The notes under the pieces are model-generated. The model was not told the DNA's origin and made no database searches. It saw only the letters and a program-made list of their open reading frames with translations. Of a stretch of 31,345 nt of DNA, positions 1-7,917 are shown one piece after another. Made by a program: the position numbers and the translations under genes. Location: positions 1 through 31,345 of the IMG/VR virus record IMGVR_UViG_3300025695_001455; one strand, given 5' to 3'. Position 1 is the first letter of the stretch, and every line of letters starts with the position of its first letter. Origin of the DNA: a virus.

Positions 1-1545
1 CTTAGAGCAGAAACTCCTTTATTACCATTATTACCATTAGTACCGTTAGAACCAGAGGTTCCAGATAAACCACTATTACCATTACCACCGTTATTCCCGT
101 TTGTTCCTGAAGAACCGTTTGAACCAGATAGTGCTGAAGCACCACTGTTACCAGCAATACCTGCTGTACCATTTGTACCAGAAGATCCATTAGATCCTGA
201 TAGTGCTGAAGCACCGCTGTTACCAGCTATACCATTATTTCCGTTTGTACCCGAAGAACCAGAGGTTCCACTTAGAGCAGAAACTCCTTTATTACCAGCT
301 ACACCAGAAGTTCCGTTAGAACCTGACGTACCAGTTGAACCCGATAGTGCTGAAGCACCACTGTTACCAGCGACTCCATTATTTCCATTTGTACCTGAAG
401 TTCCGTTAGAACCAGACAACCTAGACAAACCACTATCACCAGCTATACCATTAGTACCAGACGTACCAGAAGATCCATTAGACCCTGATAGTGCTGAAGC
501 ACCGCTGTTACCAGCTATACCATTATTTCCGTTTGTACCCGAAGAACCAGTTGATCCAGACGTACCACTTAAAGCAGACACGCCTTTATTACCAGCCGCA
601 CCAGAAGTTCCGTTAGAACCAGATGTACCAGTTGAACCAGATAGTGCTGAAGCACCACTATTACCAGCTACACCATCATTTCCATTTGTACCCGAAGAAC
701 CTGATGTACCAGATAGTGCTGAAACACCTTTGATTCCATTATTACCTGACGTACCATTAGACCCAGTTGAACCAGAGGTTCCACTTAGAGCTGAAGCACC
801 ACTATTACCAGCTATACCTACTGTACCATTTGTACCTGAAGATCCGTTTGAACCCGATAGTGCTGAAGCACCGCTGTTACCAGCGACTCCATTATTCCCA
901 TTTGTCCCTGAAGATCCAGACGTCCCGCTTAAAGCGGATACACCTTTATTACCAGCTACACCAGAAGTTCCGTTTGAACCAGATGTACCAGTCGACCCTG
1001 ATAGTGCTGAAGCGCCGCTGTTACCAGCAATCCCGTTATTTCCGTTTGTACCCGAAGATCCGTTTGAACCCGATAGTGCTGAAGCACCGCTGTTACCAGC
1101 GACACCAACGGTACCATTTGTACCAGAAGATCCATTAGACCCTGATAGCGCTGAAGCACCGCTGTTACCAGCTACTCCGTTATTTCCGTTTGTTCCTGAA
1201 GACCCAGAGGTTCCGCTTACAGCAGAAACTCCTTTATTACCAGCTACACCAGAAGTCCCATTAGAACCTGATGTACCAGTTGATCCTGATAGTGCTGAAG
1301 CACCGCTGTTACCAGCAACTCCATTATTTCCGTTTGTACCTGATGTACCATTAGAACCAGATAATGCACTTAAACCACTATTACCAGCAATACCGTCATC
1401 ACCATTTGTCCCTGAAGAACCAGATGTACCACTTAAAGCGGATACGCCACTATCACCATTTAGACCAGAAGTTCCGTTAGAACCAGAAGATCCTGAAGAT
1501 CCCGAAACACCACTCTGACCAGAAGATCCAGCTGTCCCACTAGTA
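1..1545 (-). repeat. 72-nt (24-residue) tandem repeats in the collagen-like fibre
   Basis: The block coding for ALSG recurs at spacings of 72 nt or about twice that; for example gatagtgct is at 1000 and again at 1072. One unit encodes eight Gly-X-Y triplets. Copies differ by synonymous and conservative changes, which is typical of repeats that expand and contract by recombination while under selection for the protein. Confidence 0.85.
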
Positions 1546-1862
1546 CCAGAAACTATTTCAGAAAACTGAAACTCACCAGTATTATTGTTGTATGAAACGA
1601 AATGTGTAGGATTTACGTCTTCTGTTAAACTAGAAACACTAAGGGTATCTAAAGAGACATCCTTAGTGTTTTCAAATTCACTAGTCACACTATTATAAGC
1701 TAGTAAATCCCCATTTTGAGGATTTAATAGTACGATATCGTTAAGATCCCCTATACCGAGGTCTTCAATTACCGTTTTAATATTTTCGAAGTTAGTATCT
1801 AACTCTGTATACGAGAGCGCTCGACCTAAATCATTTCTAAGGTATATTGTTACTGTAGCCAT
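1..1862 (-). CDS. Collagen-like tail fibre/adhesin, 5' part (runs off the window)
   Basis: The minus-strand frame is open from the ATG at 1862 to the window edge (620 codons, no stop), so the C-terminus is missing. Residues 1 to about 105 form a non-repetitive head with the motif LRNDLGRALSYTELDTNFEN, which closely matches the start of the other fibre gene at 19789 and probably attaches the protein to the virion. From about residue 107 onward the chain is Gly-X-Y repeats rich in Ser, Thr and Asn, broken regularly by the block SALSG where Ala replaces a Gly. There are no prolines in the repeats. The six lysines I find there all lie in Gly-X-Lys-Gly. Bacterial and phage collagen-like fibres form trimeric rods that carry receptor-binding tips; the tip would lie outside this window. 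A TATTTATA motif lies 24 nt upstream of the start. A fibre is the best reading; whether it is a long or short tail fibre or a head fibre cannot be told. Confidence 0.85.
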   Translation of the reverse strand, partial: MATVTIYLRNDLGRALSYTELDTNFENIKTVIEDLGIGDLNDIVLLNPQNGDLLAYNSVTSEFENTKDVSLDTLSVSSLTEDVNPTHFVSYNNNTGEFQFSEIVSGTSGTAGSSGQSGVSGSSGSSGSNGTSGLNGDSGVSALSGTSGSSGTNGDDGIAGNSGLSALSGSNGTSGTNGNNGVAGNSGASALSGSTGTSGSNGTSGVAGNKGVSAVSGTSGSSGTNGNNGVAGNSGASALSGSNGSSGTNGTVGVAGNSGASALSGSNGSSGTNGNNGIAGNSGASALSGSTGTSGSNGTSGVAGNKGVSALSGTSGSSGTNGNNGVAGNSGASALSGSNGSSGTNGTVGIAGNSGASALSGTSGSTGSNGTSGNNGIKGVSALSGTSGSSGTNGNDGVAGNSGASALSGSTGTSGSNGTSGAAGNKGVSALSGTSGSTGSSGTNGNNGIAGNSGASALSGSNGSSGTSGTNGIAGDSGLSRLSGSNGTSGTNGNNGVAGNSGASALSGSTGTSGSNGTSGVAGNKGVSALSGTSGSSGTNGNNGIAGNSGASALSGSNGSSGTNGTAGIAGNSGASALSGSNGSSGTNGNNGGNGNSGLSGTSGSNGTNGNNGNKGVSAL

Positions 1863-1886
1863 TTATTTATGTAATTTTAGTACACA

Positions 1887-1894
1887 TATAAATA
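1887..1894 (-). promoter_or_regulatory. Putative late promoter octamer (TATTTATA)
   Basis: On the minus strand TATTTATA lies 24 nt upstream of the fibre start at 1862. It is one of about a dozen copies in the same orientation relative to a start codon. Confidence 0.6.
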
Positions 1895-1925
1895 GTACGC
1901 AACTGCGTTAAGTTTTAGTTTTTAC

Positions 1926-4430
1926 TTAAAATTTTTCTACCTTAAGAGTTACTTTCGGTCTACCCAAACTAACATTCATAGTTATAGATATAGAACCAGA
2001 CTTAGGTAATCTTTTATTTAACATCTCATCTGATATAGGGTCCTCTATATACTTGCGTATCGTCCTATTTATTTCTCTAGCACCATAAATCTTATCATAC
2101 CCTTCATTTAAAATGAATAACTTAGTTTTTTTATCGACTCTAAGCTTAAAACCATTTTCTGATAACCTTTTAGCTAAATTCTTAATTTGTATATCAATAA
2201 TCTTAGTTATATCATCTTCACTTAAATAATTAAAATGTATTATCTCATCTAAACGGTTAATAAATTCTGGTTTAAAAGTACGCTTCATGTTCTTATCGAT
2301 TATACTCTTAATATTCTCTAAATCATCTGTTTTAGAAGAAGAATCACTAAACCCCATTTTCGTACCGAAATCCTGAACCTCTTTCAATCCTATATTGGAA
2401 GTCATTATGATTAACGTATTTTTGAAGTTAATCTTTCTACCATTAGCATCAGTAAGAAAACCCTCGTCCAGTAATTGCAACATAACATTGAAAATATCTG
2501 GGTGAGCTTTCTCTATCTCATCAAAAAGTATTAGGGAGTAAGGTTTATTCTTAACTTTCTCAGTTAACTGACCACCCTCGTTATAACCAACGTATCCAGG
2601 AGGGGCACCTATAATCTTACTTATATTAAACTTTTCTGAATATTCAGACATATCCAATCTTATTATAGAATCAGAAGAACCAAAAACACTTTCAGCTAAA
2701 GACTTAGCTAATTCGGTTTTACCAACCCCAGTAGGTCCAATAAAAAGGAAAGAACCTATCGGTTTAGATTGTTCTCTAAAACCAGTTTTATTTCTTTTTA
2801 TAGAGGACACAACCTTTTCGATAGCCTCACTTTGACCAATAACTGAACCAGACAAAGTATCACTCATTTTAAGTAGTTTATTTATATCAGATTCGGTTAC
2901 CCTACTAACAGGTATACCAGTCATCATAGAAACAACATTAGAAATCATTTCTGGTTTGATAACCACCCTAGATTCATTAATACTCAATCTCCAAGAAACA
3001 TTAGCTTCTTCTAACTTAACTAATAATTTCTTCTCTTTATCCCTTAAACCAGCAGCTTTTTCAAAGTTCTGTGATTTAACCACACTAGACTTCTCATCTC
3101 TTATCTCCTTTATAGCTAATTCTAGATCTTTAATTTCTTTTGGTGTTTTAGTTGATACCTGAGCCCTAGAACCAACCTCATCCATAATATCGATAGCTTT
3201 ATCAGGGAACTCTCTGTTGGTTATATACCTATCAGCTAGATTTACAATTTCATCTATAGATTCATCTAAATACTCAACCTTATGGTAATCTTCGTACTTA
3301 TTCTTTATGTTTTTAAGTATCTCTTTAGTTTCCTCCAAAGAAGTTGGGTTAACCATAACTTTTTGGAATCTTCTATCTAAAGCACCATCCTTTTCGATAT
3401 GTTCTCTGTATTCGTCTATAGTGGTAGCACCTATACATTGTATTTCACCCCTAGCCATAGCTGGTTTAAATACGTTAGCAGCATCTAAAGATCCAGATGA
3501 ATTACCAGCACCGACTATGGTATGAATCTCATCTATAAATAAAATAACATCAGTATTCTCCTTAACCTCATCTATTACCGATTTAATTCTCTCCTCAAAT
3601 TGACCTCTATACTTGGTACCCGCAACTAAAGAAGTCATATCTAATGTTACAACTCGTTTACCGATCAAAGTCCTAGGACATTCACCATTAGCTATCTTAA
3701 TAGCTAAACCCTCAGCTATAGCAGTCTTACCCACACCTGGGTCCCCTATCAATATAGGGTTATTCTTCTTCCTTCTACTTAATATTTGACAAACCCTGTC
3801 AACCTCATGAGATCTACCTATAACTGGGTCTAATACATCCTCTAAAGCTAATTTGGTTAAGTCTCTACCAAAACCATCTAACATAGGTGTCTTACTTTTA
3901 GAGTTTTCATTAGTCTTCCTTCTAATTCTAGGTGACTCATCTTCGTTCGGTGTTATATTCATATTTGTTTTATTTGTTAATTGTTTTATTTTTCTATATA
4001 CAAATGTTTTTGTTAGACCAAAATCTTTAAACAACTTAACGAAAGCAGAATCTACTTCCATTGAGATCTTAAAAAAAGTTTCTACTGTCACGTACTCTTC
4101 AGTCTTTTTCTTCAAAACACTATTTCTTATTACATCGTGTAACTCAGTTTCAAATGGTAATATGGTACTAGAACCATCAGCTAGACCATCTGACGTTCTT
4201 TTTATTAGGTTATACATGTCATCTATAAGTAAGTCGAAATCAGTTACCTTATTTTTAACTATTTCTCTAACCATATTATCTGTAACTAGTATACCGTAAA
4301 CAACATGTTGTAATCTAAGTAATGAGTCATCATATTTTAACGCTAAAGACTGCCCTTTTGTAAAAGCCACCCTAAGTTCGTTAGTCATTCTTTCCTTCAT
4401 ATTATAATTTGTTTTAAACAAAGATAGCAT
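1926..4430 (-). CDS. clpC: ClpC-like Hsp100 AAA+ unfoldase
   Basis: This 834-residue protein has the layout of a class I Clp ATPase. It has an N-terminal Clp-N-like helical region (about 10-145). AAA+ domain 1 has Walker A GDPGVGKT at 229-236 and Walker B VILFIDE at 295-301. A UVR-type coiled segment (about 453-472, NFEKAAGLRDKEKKL) is typical of ClpC rather than ClpB. AAA+ domain 2 has Walker A GPTGVGKT at 565-572, pore loop GYVGYNEGG at 612-620 and Walker B SLILFDE at 632-638. After the SNIG motif there is an MGF tripeptide at 692-694, where bacterial ClpC has its VGF loop for docking to ClpP. The protein is therefore expected to unfold substrates and may feed them to host ClpP. A TATTTATA octamer 42 nt upstream suggests late expression, next to fibre and head genes. 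The family call is very secure; the role in infection is inference. Confidence 0.95.
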   Translation of the reverse strand: MLSLFKTNYNMKERMTNELRVAFTKGQSLALKYDDSLLRLQHVVYGILVTDNMVREIVKNKVTDFDLLIDDMYNLIKRTSDGLADGSSTILPFETELHDVIRNSVLKKKTEEYVTVETFFKISMEVDSAFVKLFKDFGLTKTFVYRKIKQLTNKTNMNITPNEDESPRIRRKTNENSKSKTPMLDGFGRDLTKLALEDVLDPVIGRSHEVDRVCQILSRRKKNNPILIGDPGVGKTAIAEGLAIKIANGECPRTLIGKRVVTLDMTSLVAGTKYRGQFEERIKSVIDEVKENTDVILFIDEIHTIVGAGNSSGSLDAANVFKPAMARGEIQCIGATTIDEYREHIEKDGALDRRFQKVMVNPTSLEETKEILKNIKNKYEDYHKVEYLDESIDEIVNLADRYITNREFPDKAIDIMDEVGSRAQVSTKTPKEIKDLELAIKEIRDEKSSVVKSQNFEKAAGLRDKEKKLLVKLEEANVSWRLSINESRVVIKPEMISNVVSMMTGIPVSRVTESDINKLLKMSDTLSGSVIGQSEAIEKVVSSIKRNKTGFREQSKPIGSFLFIGPTGVGKTELAKSLAESVFGSSDSIIRLDMSEYSEKFNISKIIGAPPGYVGYNEGGQLTEKVKNKPYSLILFDEIEKAHPDIFNVMLQLLDEGFLTDANGRKINFKNTLIIMTSNIGLKEVQDFGTKMGFSDSSSKTDDLENIKSIIDKNMKRTFKPEFINRLDEIIHFNYLSEDDITKIIDIQIKNLAKRLSENGFKLRVDKKTKLFILNEGYDKIYGAREINRTIRKYIEDPISDEMLNKRLPKSGSISITMNVSLGRPKVTLKVEKF

Positions 4431-4472
4431 TATACTTTACAATATCAAAAATTATTCTACCTTTTATTCAAA

Positions 4473-4480
4473 TATAAATA
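4473..4480 (-). promoter_or_regulatory. Putative late promoter octamer upstream of the ClpC-like gene
   Basis: TATTTATA on the minus strand lies 42 nt from the start at 4430. It sits in the divergent gap with the gene at 4484. The flanking AT-rich sequence is nearly symmetrical, so use in both directions is possible. Confidence 0.5.
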
Positions 4481-4483
4481 TAC

Positions 4484-4720
4484 ATGGAAAAGATTACAAT
4501 CTATTTTAGAAGTGGTGATGTTAAGGAATATACTGGTAAATTAACCAGTACTAGTCTGACTGGTAACAACTTAATGGTCACAGAAAAAGAGACAACAAAA
4601 ACTGAAGAAGGTGATTTGTTGGTTACAACAACTAAATTATATAGTCTAGACACTATAGACCGTCTAGTTAAAATAACGCCTACTAGAACATTTGAATATA
4701 CATATGCCAGTGACAAGTAA
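4484..4720 (+). CDS. Small hypothetical protein, 78 aa
   Basis: The family is not recognised. The ATG at 4484 is the first codon after the divergent gap. The sequence alternates charged and beta-prone residues (ITIYFRSGDVKEYTGKL at the N-terminus, TRTFEYTYAS near the end), suggesting a small beta-rich fold. It overlaps the start of the KTSC gene by 17 nt and so is probably co-translated with it. Confidence 0.65.
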   Translation: MEKITIYFRSGDVKEYTGKLTSTSLTGNNLMVTEKETTKTEEGDLLVTTTKLYSLDTIDRLVKITPTRTFEYTYASDK

Positions 4721-4946
4721 AGAGTATTTAGGTGAAAACATAGTAGCCAAGTACGAGAGTTCGAACATACAACAAGGGACATACAATATCCCATCTAAAA
4801 AATTGATAGTGGTATTTAAGAGTGGCGCCTCATATGAATATGATGATGTACCTCACGATGTATTCGCTGAATTAAACCTATCCGAAAGTCAAGGTAAGTA
4901 CTTTAATACTAAAATATCTAAAAACTATACTTACAGAAAGCTATAA
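4704..4946 (+). CDS. KTSC domain protein
   Basis: The protein starting at MPVTSKEYLG (80 aa) has the KTSC-domain pattern: a Ser-Ser-asn-ile turn, a strand with LIVVFKSGASYEYDDVP, then VFAELNLSESQGKYFN and a final YTYRKL. KTSC is a small domain found alone in many phages and fused to the C-terminus of some lysyl-tRNA synthetases; its function is unknown, though RNA or protein binding has been suggested. A TTG at 4692 would add four residues, but ATG at 4704 is preferred. The next gene starts 1 nt after its stop. Confidence 0.8.
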   Translation: MPVTSKEYLGENIVAKYESSNIQQGTYNIPSKKLIVVFKSGASYEYDDVPHDVFAELNLSESQGKYFNTKISKNYTYRKL

Positions 4947-4947
4947 C

Positions 4948-5415
4948 ATGGAATTTAAGATATCTAATGACTCTAGTGTGCAGATAACCCTAAATGAGGT
5001 TGTAAAAGTAGCTGTAAATGGTGACTATGGTTACCGAGTAGAGTGGTTTTACGATAACGAATTTCTAGGTGATATGTATTTAAACGGAGGTACCTGGGGA
5101 AGTATGTTGATGCCAGAGATAGGCGATTGGGTGATAAAATTATATTCTGAAAACAATGAATTAGTTAAAACCTATAACTTTGAGTTAGATAATAGTGATT
5201 TATTGGTAATTTTCGATAATGATGGTAATAGTGACGAAGAATTCTACACGCGCATTAAAGAATACGCTTTAGGTTTAACCAATGATTTAAATGTGAATCT
5301 ACACGTATACTTTAAAGGATCTGAATTATGTGATTTTTATGATACCAATATAAAACCATTAAGATTGAATGATAAAATAAGTAAGTTTGATATGATATAC
5401 AATAAAGTTATATAA
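4948..5415 (+). CDS. Hypothetical protein, 155 aa
   Basis: The family is not recognised. The N-terminal half is beta-rich (VEWFYDNEFLGDMYLNGGTWGS), with a run that looks like an immunoglobulin or jelly-roll fold. The second half is acidic (IFDNDGNSDEEFYTRIKEYALGL). It starts 1 nt after the KTSC stop, and its own stop overlaps the ATG of the oxygenase (TAATG). Tight coupling suggests a shared transcript and possibly a related role. Confidence 0.7.
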   Translation: MEFKISNDSSVQITLNEVVKVAVNGDYGYRVEWFYDNEFLGDMYLNGGTWGSMLMPEIGDWVIKLYSENNELVKTYNFELDNSDLLVIFDNDGNSDEEFYTRIKEYALGLTNDLNVNLHVYFKGSELCDFYDTNIKPLRLNDKISKFDMIYNKVI

Positions 5416-6077
5416 TGGATAATCTAGTTAAAATATACGAAAAAACTTTATCTAAAGAGGTGTGTGATTTTATAATCAATGAGTTTGAAACATCTAGTGA
5501 ACAAAGTGAAGGTATAAGTGGTGCTGGTGTTAATAAATCAGTTAAATCATCTACAGACCTTATGATACACTTAAACCTAGATAACGATAATTGGTTATAC
5601 ATATACGACTATCTGAGAGAAAATTTATTGTCTAATCTAGTTGATTACATCACACAAAACCCATTCATGACCATAAACGGTGATTTTAAATCTAAATCTT
5701 CTGCGGTTATGAGTGCACAATCCTGTTATGTAGCAGGTAATAATGGTGTACCACATATGCAAATGCAAAGATATATAGATGATCAAGGGTACTATGCTTG
5801 GCATCACGAGAACGAAGGAGGGTCAACCTCCAAAAGAGAATTATTCTTTATATATTACCTTAACGATGTTGAGGGTGGTGAAACTGAATTTAAATTCAAT
5901 CAACAAAAAGTTAAACCAGAAACTGGTAAATTAATTATGGCACCAGCCCTATGGACACATAAACATAGAGGTAACCCACCATTAAAAGGTCAAACTAAAT
6001 ACATTATCACTGGTTGGATAGAAAAAACAGATGACCATCAGATAGCTCAAGAATTTGCTGATGATTATCTAATATAA
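5415..6077 (+). CDS. 2-oxoglutarate/Fe(II)-dependent oxygenase (prolyl-4-hydroxylase-like)
   Basis: This 220-residue protein has the iron-binding facial triad and 2OG site of the P4H-like dioxygenases. The motif YYAWHHE gives H130-x-E132. The distal histidine is H182 or H184 in WTHKHRG, and K195 in TKYIITGW is placed to bind 2-oxoglutarate. FFIYYLND (144-151) and GGETEF (154-159) are the expected core strands. HxE in place of HxD is an accepted variant. Similar proteins are common in T4-like marine phages, usually without a known substrate. Here the enzyme is close to a fibre with Lys in X-Lys-Gly sites, so protein lysyl or prolyl hydroxylation is one possibility; nucleic-acid modification is another. 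Confidence 0.88.
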   Translation: MDNLVKIYEKTLSKEVCDFIINEFETSSEQSEGISGAGVNKSVKSSTDLMIHLNLDNDNWLYIYDYLRENLLSNLVDYITQNPFMTINGDFKSKSSAVMSAQSCYVAGNNGVPHMQMQRYIDDQGYYAWHHENEGGSTSKRELFFIYYLNDVEGGETEFKFNQQKVKPETGKLIMAPALWTHKHRGNPPLKGQTKYIITGWIEKTDDHQIAQEFADDYLI

Positions 6078-6113
6078 AAGGTTTTTTTATTAAAATACGT
6101 GTATTTATTACAT

Positions 6114-6860
6114 ATGGATGGTATTATAAAAAGTTTTAATGTGAACGACAGTTTAGCTCAAGATATTTGGGTTAACCATGATTCCGATAATTTTAAAGAA
6201 GTTAAATTAGATAAAGATATCAGAGATAGATTAATATCTATAACTAAAGACTTTATGGATAGTATGGGTATAGAAACTGTTGTGGTTGAAGATATCATTA
6301 TAGTAGGTAGTATAGCTAATTATAACTGGTCTAAGTATTCAGATATCGACTTACACGTAGTTATAGATAAAGAAAAAGTAACAGATGACACCTTATTAGC
6401 TGATGAATTTTTTACTGCTAAAAAAGAGTTATACAACATAAAACACGATATAAGTATAAAAGAGTTTGACGTTGAGTTATACGCACAAGACATCAAGGAG
6501 ACAGTAGATTCAGATGGTATATACAGTGTATTATACAACAAATGGATTAAAACTCCCACCAAAGATAAAGGTGAGGGTGTTATAGATAAAAAGGGTATAA
6601 TAAAAAAAGTTAAAGATTTCGATAAAAAATTAACTAATATAATTAAAGAAACAGACCCAGAAGCTAAGATATTAAAAATAGATAAATTAAAAGCTAAGAT
6701 AAGAGCCTACAGAAAAAGTGGTTTAACCAAGGGTGGTGAGTATAGTACAGAGAACTTAGTATTCAAATATCTTAGAAGATCTAAGTACCTAGAACAGTTA
6801 AGGGATTTAGGGATAGACATTAAAGATGAGCTATTATCATTAGAAAATGAAGTATATTGA
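6114..6860 (+). CDS. Nucleotidyltransferase-fold protein
   Basis: Residues 62-84 (IIVGSIANYNWSKYSDIDL) carry the signature of the DNA polymerase beta-like nucleotidyltransferase fold: Gly-Ser (65-66), ten residues, then Asp77-x-Asp79 for metal binding, followed by HVVID. A third carboxylate may lie in KEFDVELYAQD. The C-terminal 100 residues are basic and helical. The fold transfers nucleotidyl groups to small molecules, RNA or protein, or acts as a MNT-type antitoxin or toxin; the substrate cannot be read from sequence. A GTG at 6099 would add five residues (YLLH); ATG at 6114 is preferred. The gap from the oxygenase gene is 36 nt. Confidence 0.8.
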   Translation: MDGIIKSFNVNDSLAQDIWVNHDSDNFKEVKLDKDIRDRLISITKDFMDSMGIETVVVEDIIIVGSIANYNWSKYSDIDLHVVIDKEKVTDDTLLADEFFTAKKELYNIKHDISIKEFDVELYAQDIKETVDSDGIYSVLYNKWIKTPTKDKGEGVIDKKGIIKKVKDFDKKLTNIIKETDPEAKILKIDKLKAKIRAYRKSGLTKGGEYSTENLVFKYLRRSKYLEQLRDLGIDIKDELLSLENEVY

Positions 6861-6880
6861 TTTTTTTAATAAAAGGCTTA

Positions 6881-6888
6881 TATTTATA
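6881..6888 (+). promoter_or_regulatory. Putative late promoter octamer (TATTTATA)
   Basis: Plus-strand TATTTATA lies 34 nt upstream of the ATG at 6923 and just after the stop of the nucleotidyltransferase gene. Confidence 0.55.
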
Positions 6889-6922
6889 AGAAGAATAACA
6901 CTTATTTAATAAATAGAAAATT

Positions 6923-7291
6923 ATGAGACCAGTAGGTTCAGAGAAAATAGTAAACCCAGACGAAAAATTGTTAAGAATTTTAGAGATTGCTGGTATAAAT
7001 AAAGACAGTATGAATGAAAATGTATCTAAAACTGGTACACCATCAGATGTCTTACACGAAGCATTAGCCTCTGACGGTACCGAATATGGTATTGTACAGG
7101 AAGAAAAACATGTTTACATAAAGGTTAAAAAAGAATCTGGTTACGAATATATTAGTGGTGTTCAAAACATACACGAACATTCTTACAGATCATACGCAGA
7201 AGCACTTAAGCATTTAAATATGATGTTTAAACAAATCAACGAAAATGTTGGTCATTCTGAAAATATAGATGTTTTAAAAAAAAAAGTCTAA
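6923..7291 (+). CDS. Putative head-core protein, N-terminal part before the frameshift
   Basis: The frame gives 122 residues and stops at TAA 7289-7291, directly after an A10 run. Residues 11-27 (NPDEKLLRILEIAGINK) resemble the N-terminal targeting motif of the head proteins at 20512-24891, with AGIN in place of MMGI. The middle (about residues 50-100) is a small beta-rich domain, with KHVYIKVKKESGYEYISGV. The acidic coding sequence that follows is open only in the -1 frame and has no start codon near this stop. I therefore read this and the next entry as one gene of about 314 residues joined by a -1 shift or by an assembly error in the A run. The family is not recognised. Confidence 0.75.
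   Translation: MRPVGSEKIVNPDEKLLRILEIAGINKDSMNENVSKTGTPSDVLHEALASDGTEYGIVQEEKHVYIKVKKESGYEYISGVQNIHEHSYRSYAEALKHLNMMFKQINENVGHSENIDVLKKKV
7271..7291 (+). other. A10 slippery run and -1 frameshift point
   Basis: Zero-frame codons are GTT TTA AAA AAA AAA GTC TAA. The ten A residues at 7276-7285 contain A AAA AAA heptamers. A -1 slip gives AGT CTA ACT GAA (S L T E) and then 193 open codons. Programmed slippage or a homopolymer miscall would look the same here. Confidence 0.7.
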
Positions 7292-7866
7292 CTGAACGTT
7301 ACGTTTTAAAAATTAAAGGAGCTGAATCTGATAATACGGATTCGGCTTCTTCTATTAATAACGATTCTGAATCGACTTCAGAGTTTGATGATACCGAAGA
7401 TTTAGGTACTGATTTTAAACCAGAATCACCAGAAGATATGGGTGTTGACATGGAAACTGAATTAACTGATGATTCAGATATGATGGACACCGAAACCCCA
7501 GAAGATACCGAAGGGATGGTTGATGACGAAGAGATTGTAGATGATGAGATGAGTGATGAAGAACCAACTGAAGAACCAGCTGACGAAGAGAATATACTTA
7601 AATCTATACAGAAATTAACTGGTAAATTAGCTCAAAAAATGAGAAGTGGGTCTGAAGAACTAGAATCAAAGGATTACAAATACGTAGTTAACTCTATATT
7701 ATCAGCGGTAGATATGAATAAAGTATCTGAAGACGATATGTCTGATATGTTAGATAAATTAGAAACCAAAGAGTCAGAATCAGAAGAACAAGAAATATCC
7801 GAAGAACCAATACACAACAATAGAAGACTTACGAAATCTATAATAGACGAATTTATAAATAAATAA
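7285..7866 (+). CDS. Acidic C-terminal part of the putative head-core protein
   Basis: This frame continues the previous gene after a -1 shift (SLTERYVLKIKGAESDN). It passes through a highly acidic stretch of Asp/Glu with Ser, Thr and Pro (about 7340-7590) and ends in a helical region with NRRLTKSIIDEFINK. If translated alone, the first ATG is at 7438, but the sequence from 7288 to 7437 reads as coding of the same acidic type, so a separate start there is unlikely. Acidic, low-complexity, helical-ended proteins of this kind are typical of phage scaffold or core proteins. LTE at the beginning and ISE (EISEEP) near the end match the (L/I)-x-E tripeptide discussed for the head proteins. Confidence 0.75.
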   Translation, partial: SLTERYVLKIKGAESDNTDSASSINNDSESTSEFDDTEDLGTDFKPESPEDMGVDMETELTDDSDMMDTETPEDTEGMVDDEEIVDDEMSDEEPTEEPADEENILKSIQKLTGKLAQKMRSGSEELESKDYKYVVNSILSAVDMNKVSEDDMSDMLDKLETKESESEEQEISEEPIHNNRRLTKSIIDEFINK

Positions 7867-7867
7867 A

Positions 7868-7899
7868 TTTGTTTTTATCAAACGTTTAACTTATTTTTG
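7868..7899 (+). promoter_or_regulatory. Bacteroidota-type promoter of the dNMP kinase gene
   Basis: TTTG at 7868-7871, a 20-nt spacer and TATTTTTG at 7892-7899 match the Bacteroidota primary sigma consensus TTTG-N19-21-TAnnTTTG exactly. The ATG is 18 nt downstream of the -7 element. Confidence 0.75.
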
Positions 7900-7917
7900 T
7901 ATAAAAATATATTAAAT

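Noticed and set aside
730-1518. Long plus-strand frame with PLLPATPxFPFVPEDP repeats
   Set aside because: It is the antisense of the Gly-X-Y repeat codons; the minus frame has an ATG, a non-repetitive N-terminal domain shared with another fibre and a late promoter.
3853-4299. 148-residue plus-strand frame within the ClpC-like gene
   Set aside because: Antisense to conserved Clp coding sequence; composition typical of a shadow.
6102-6109. TATTTATT upstream of the nucleotidyltransferase gene as a late promoter
   Set aside because: One mismatch and only 4 nt from the ATG at 6114, outside the 11-47 nt range of the others.
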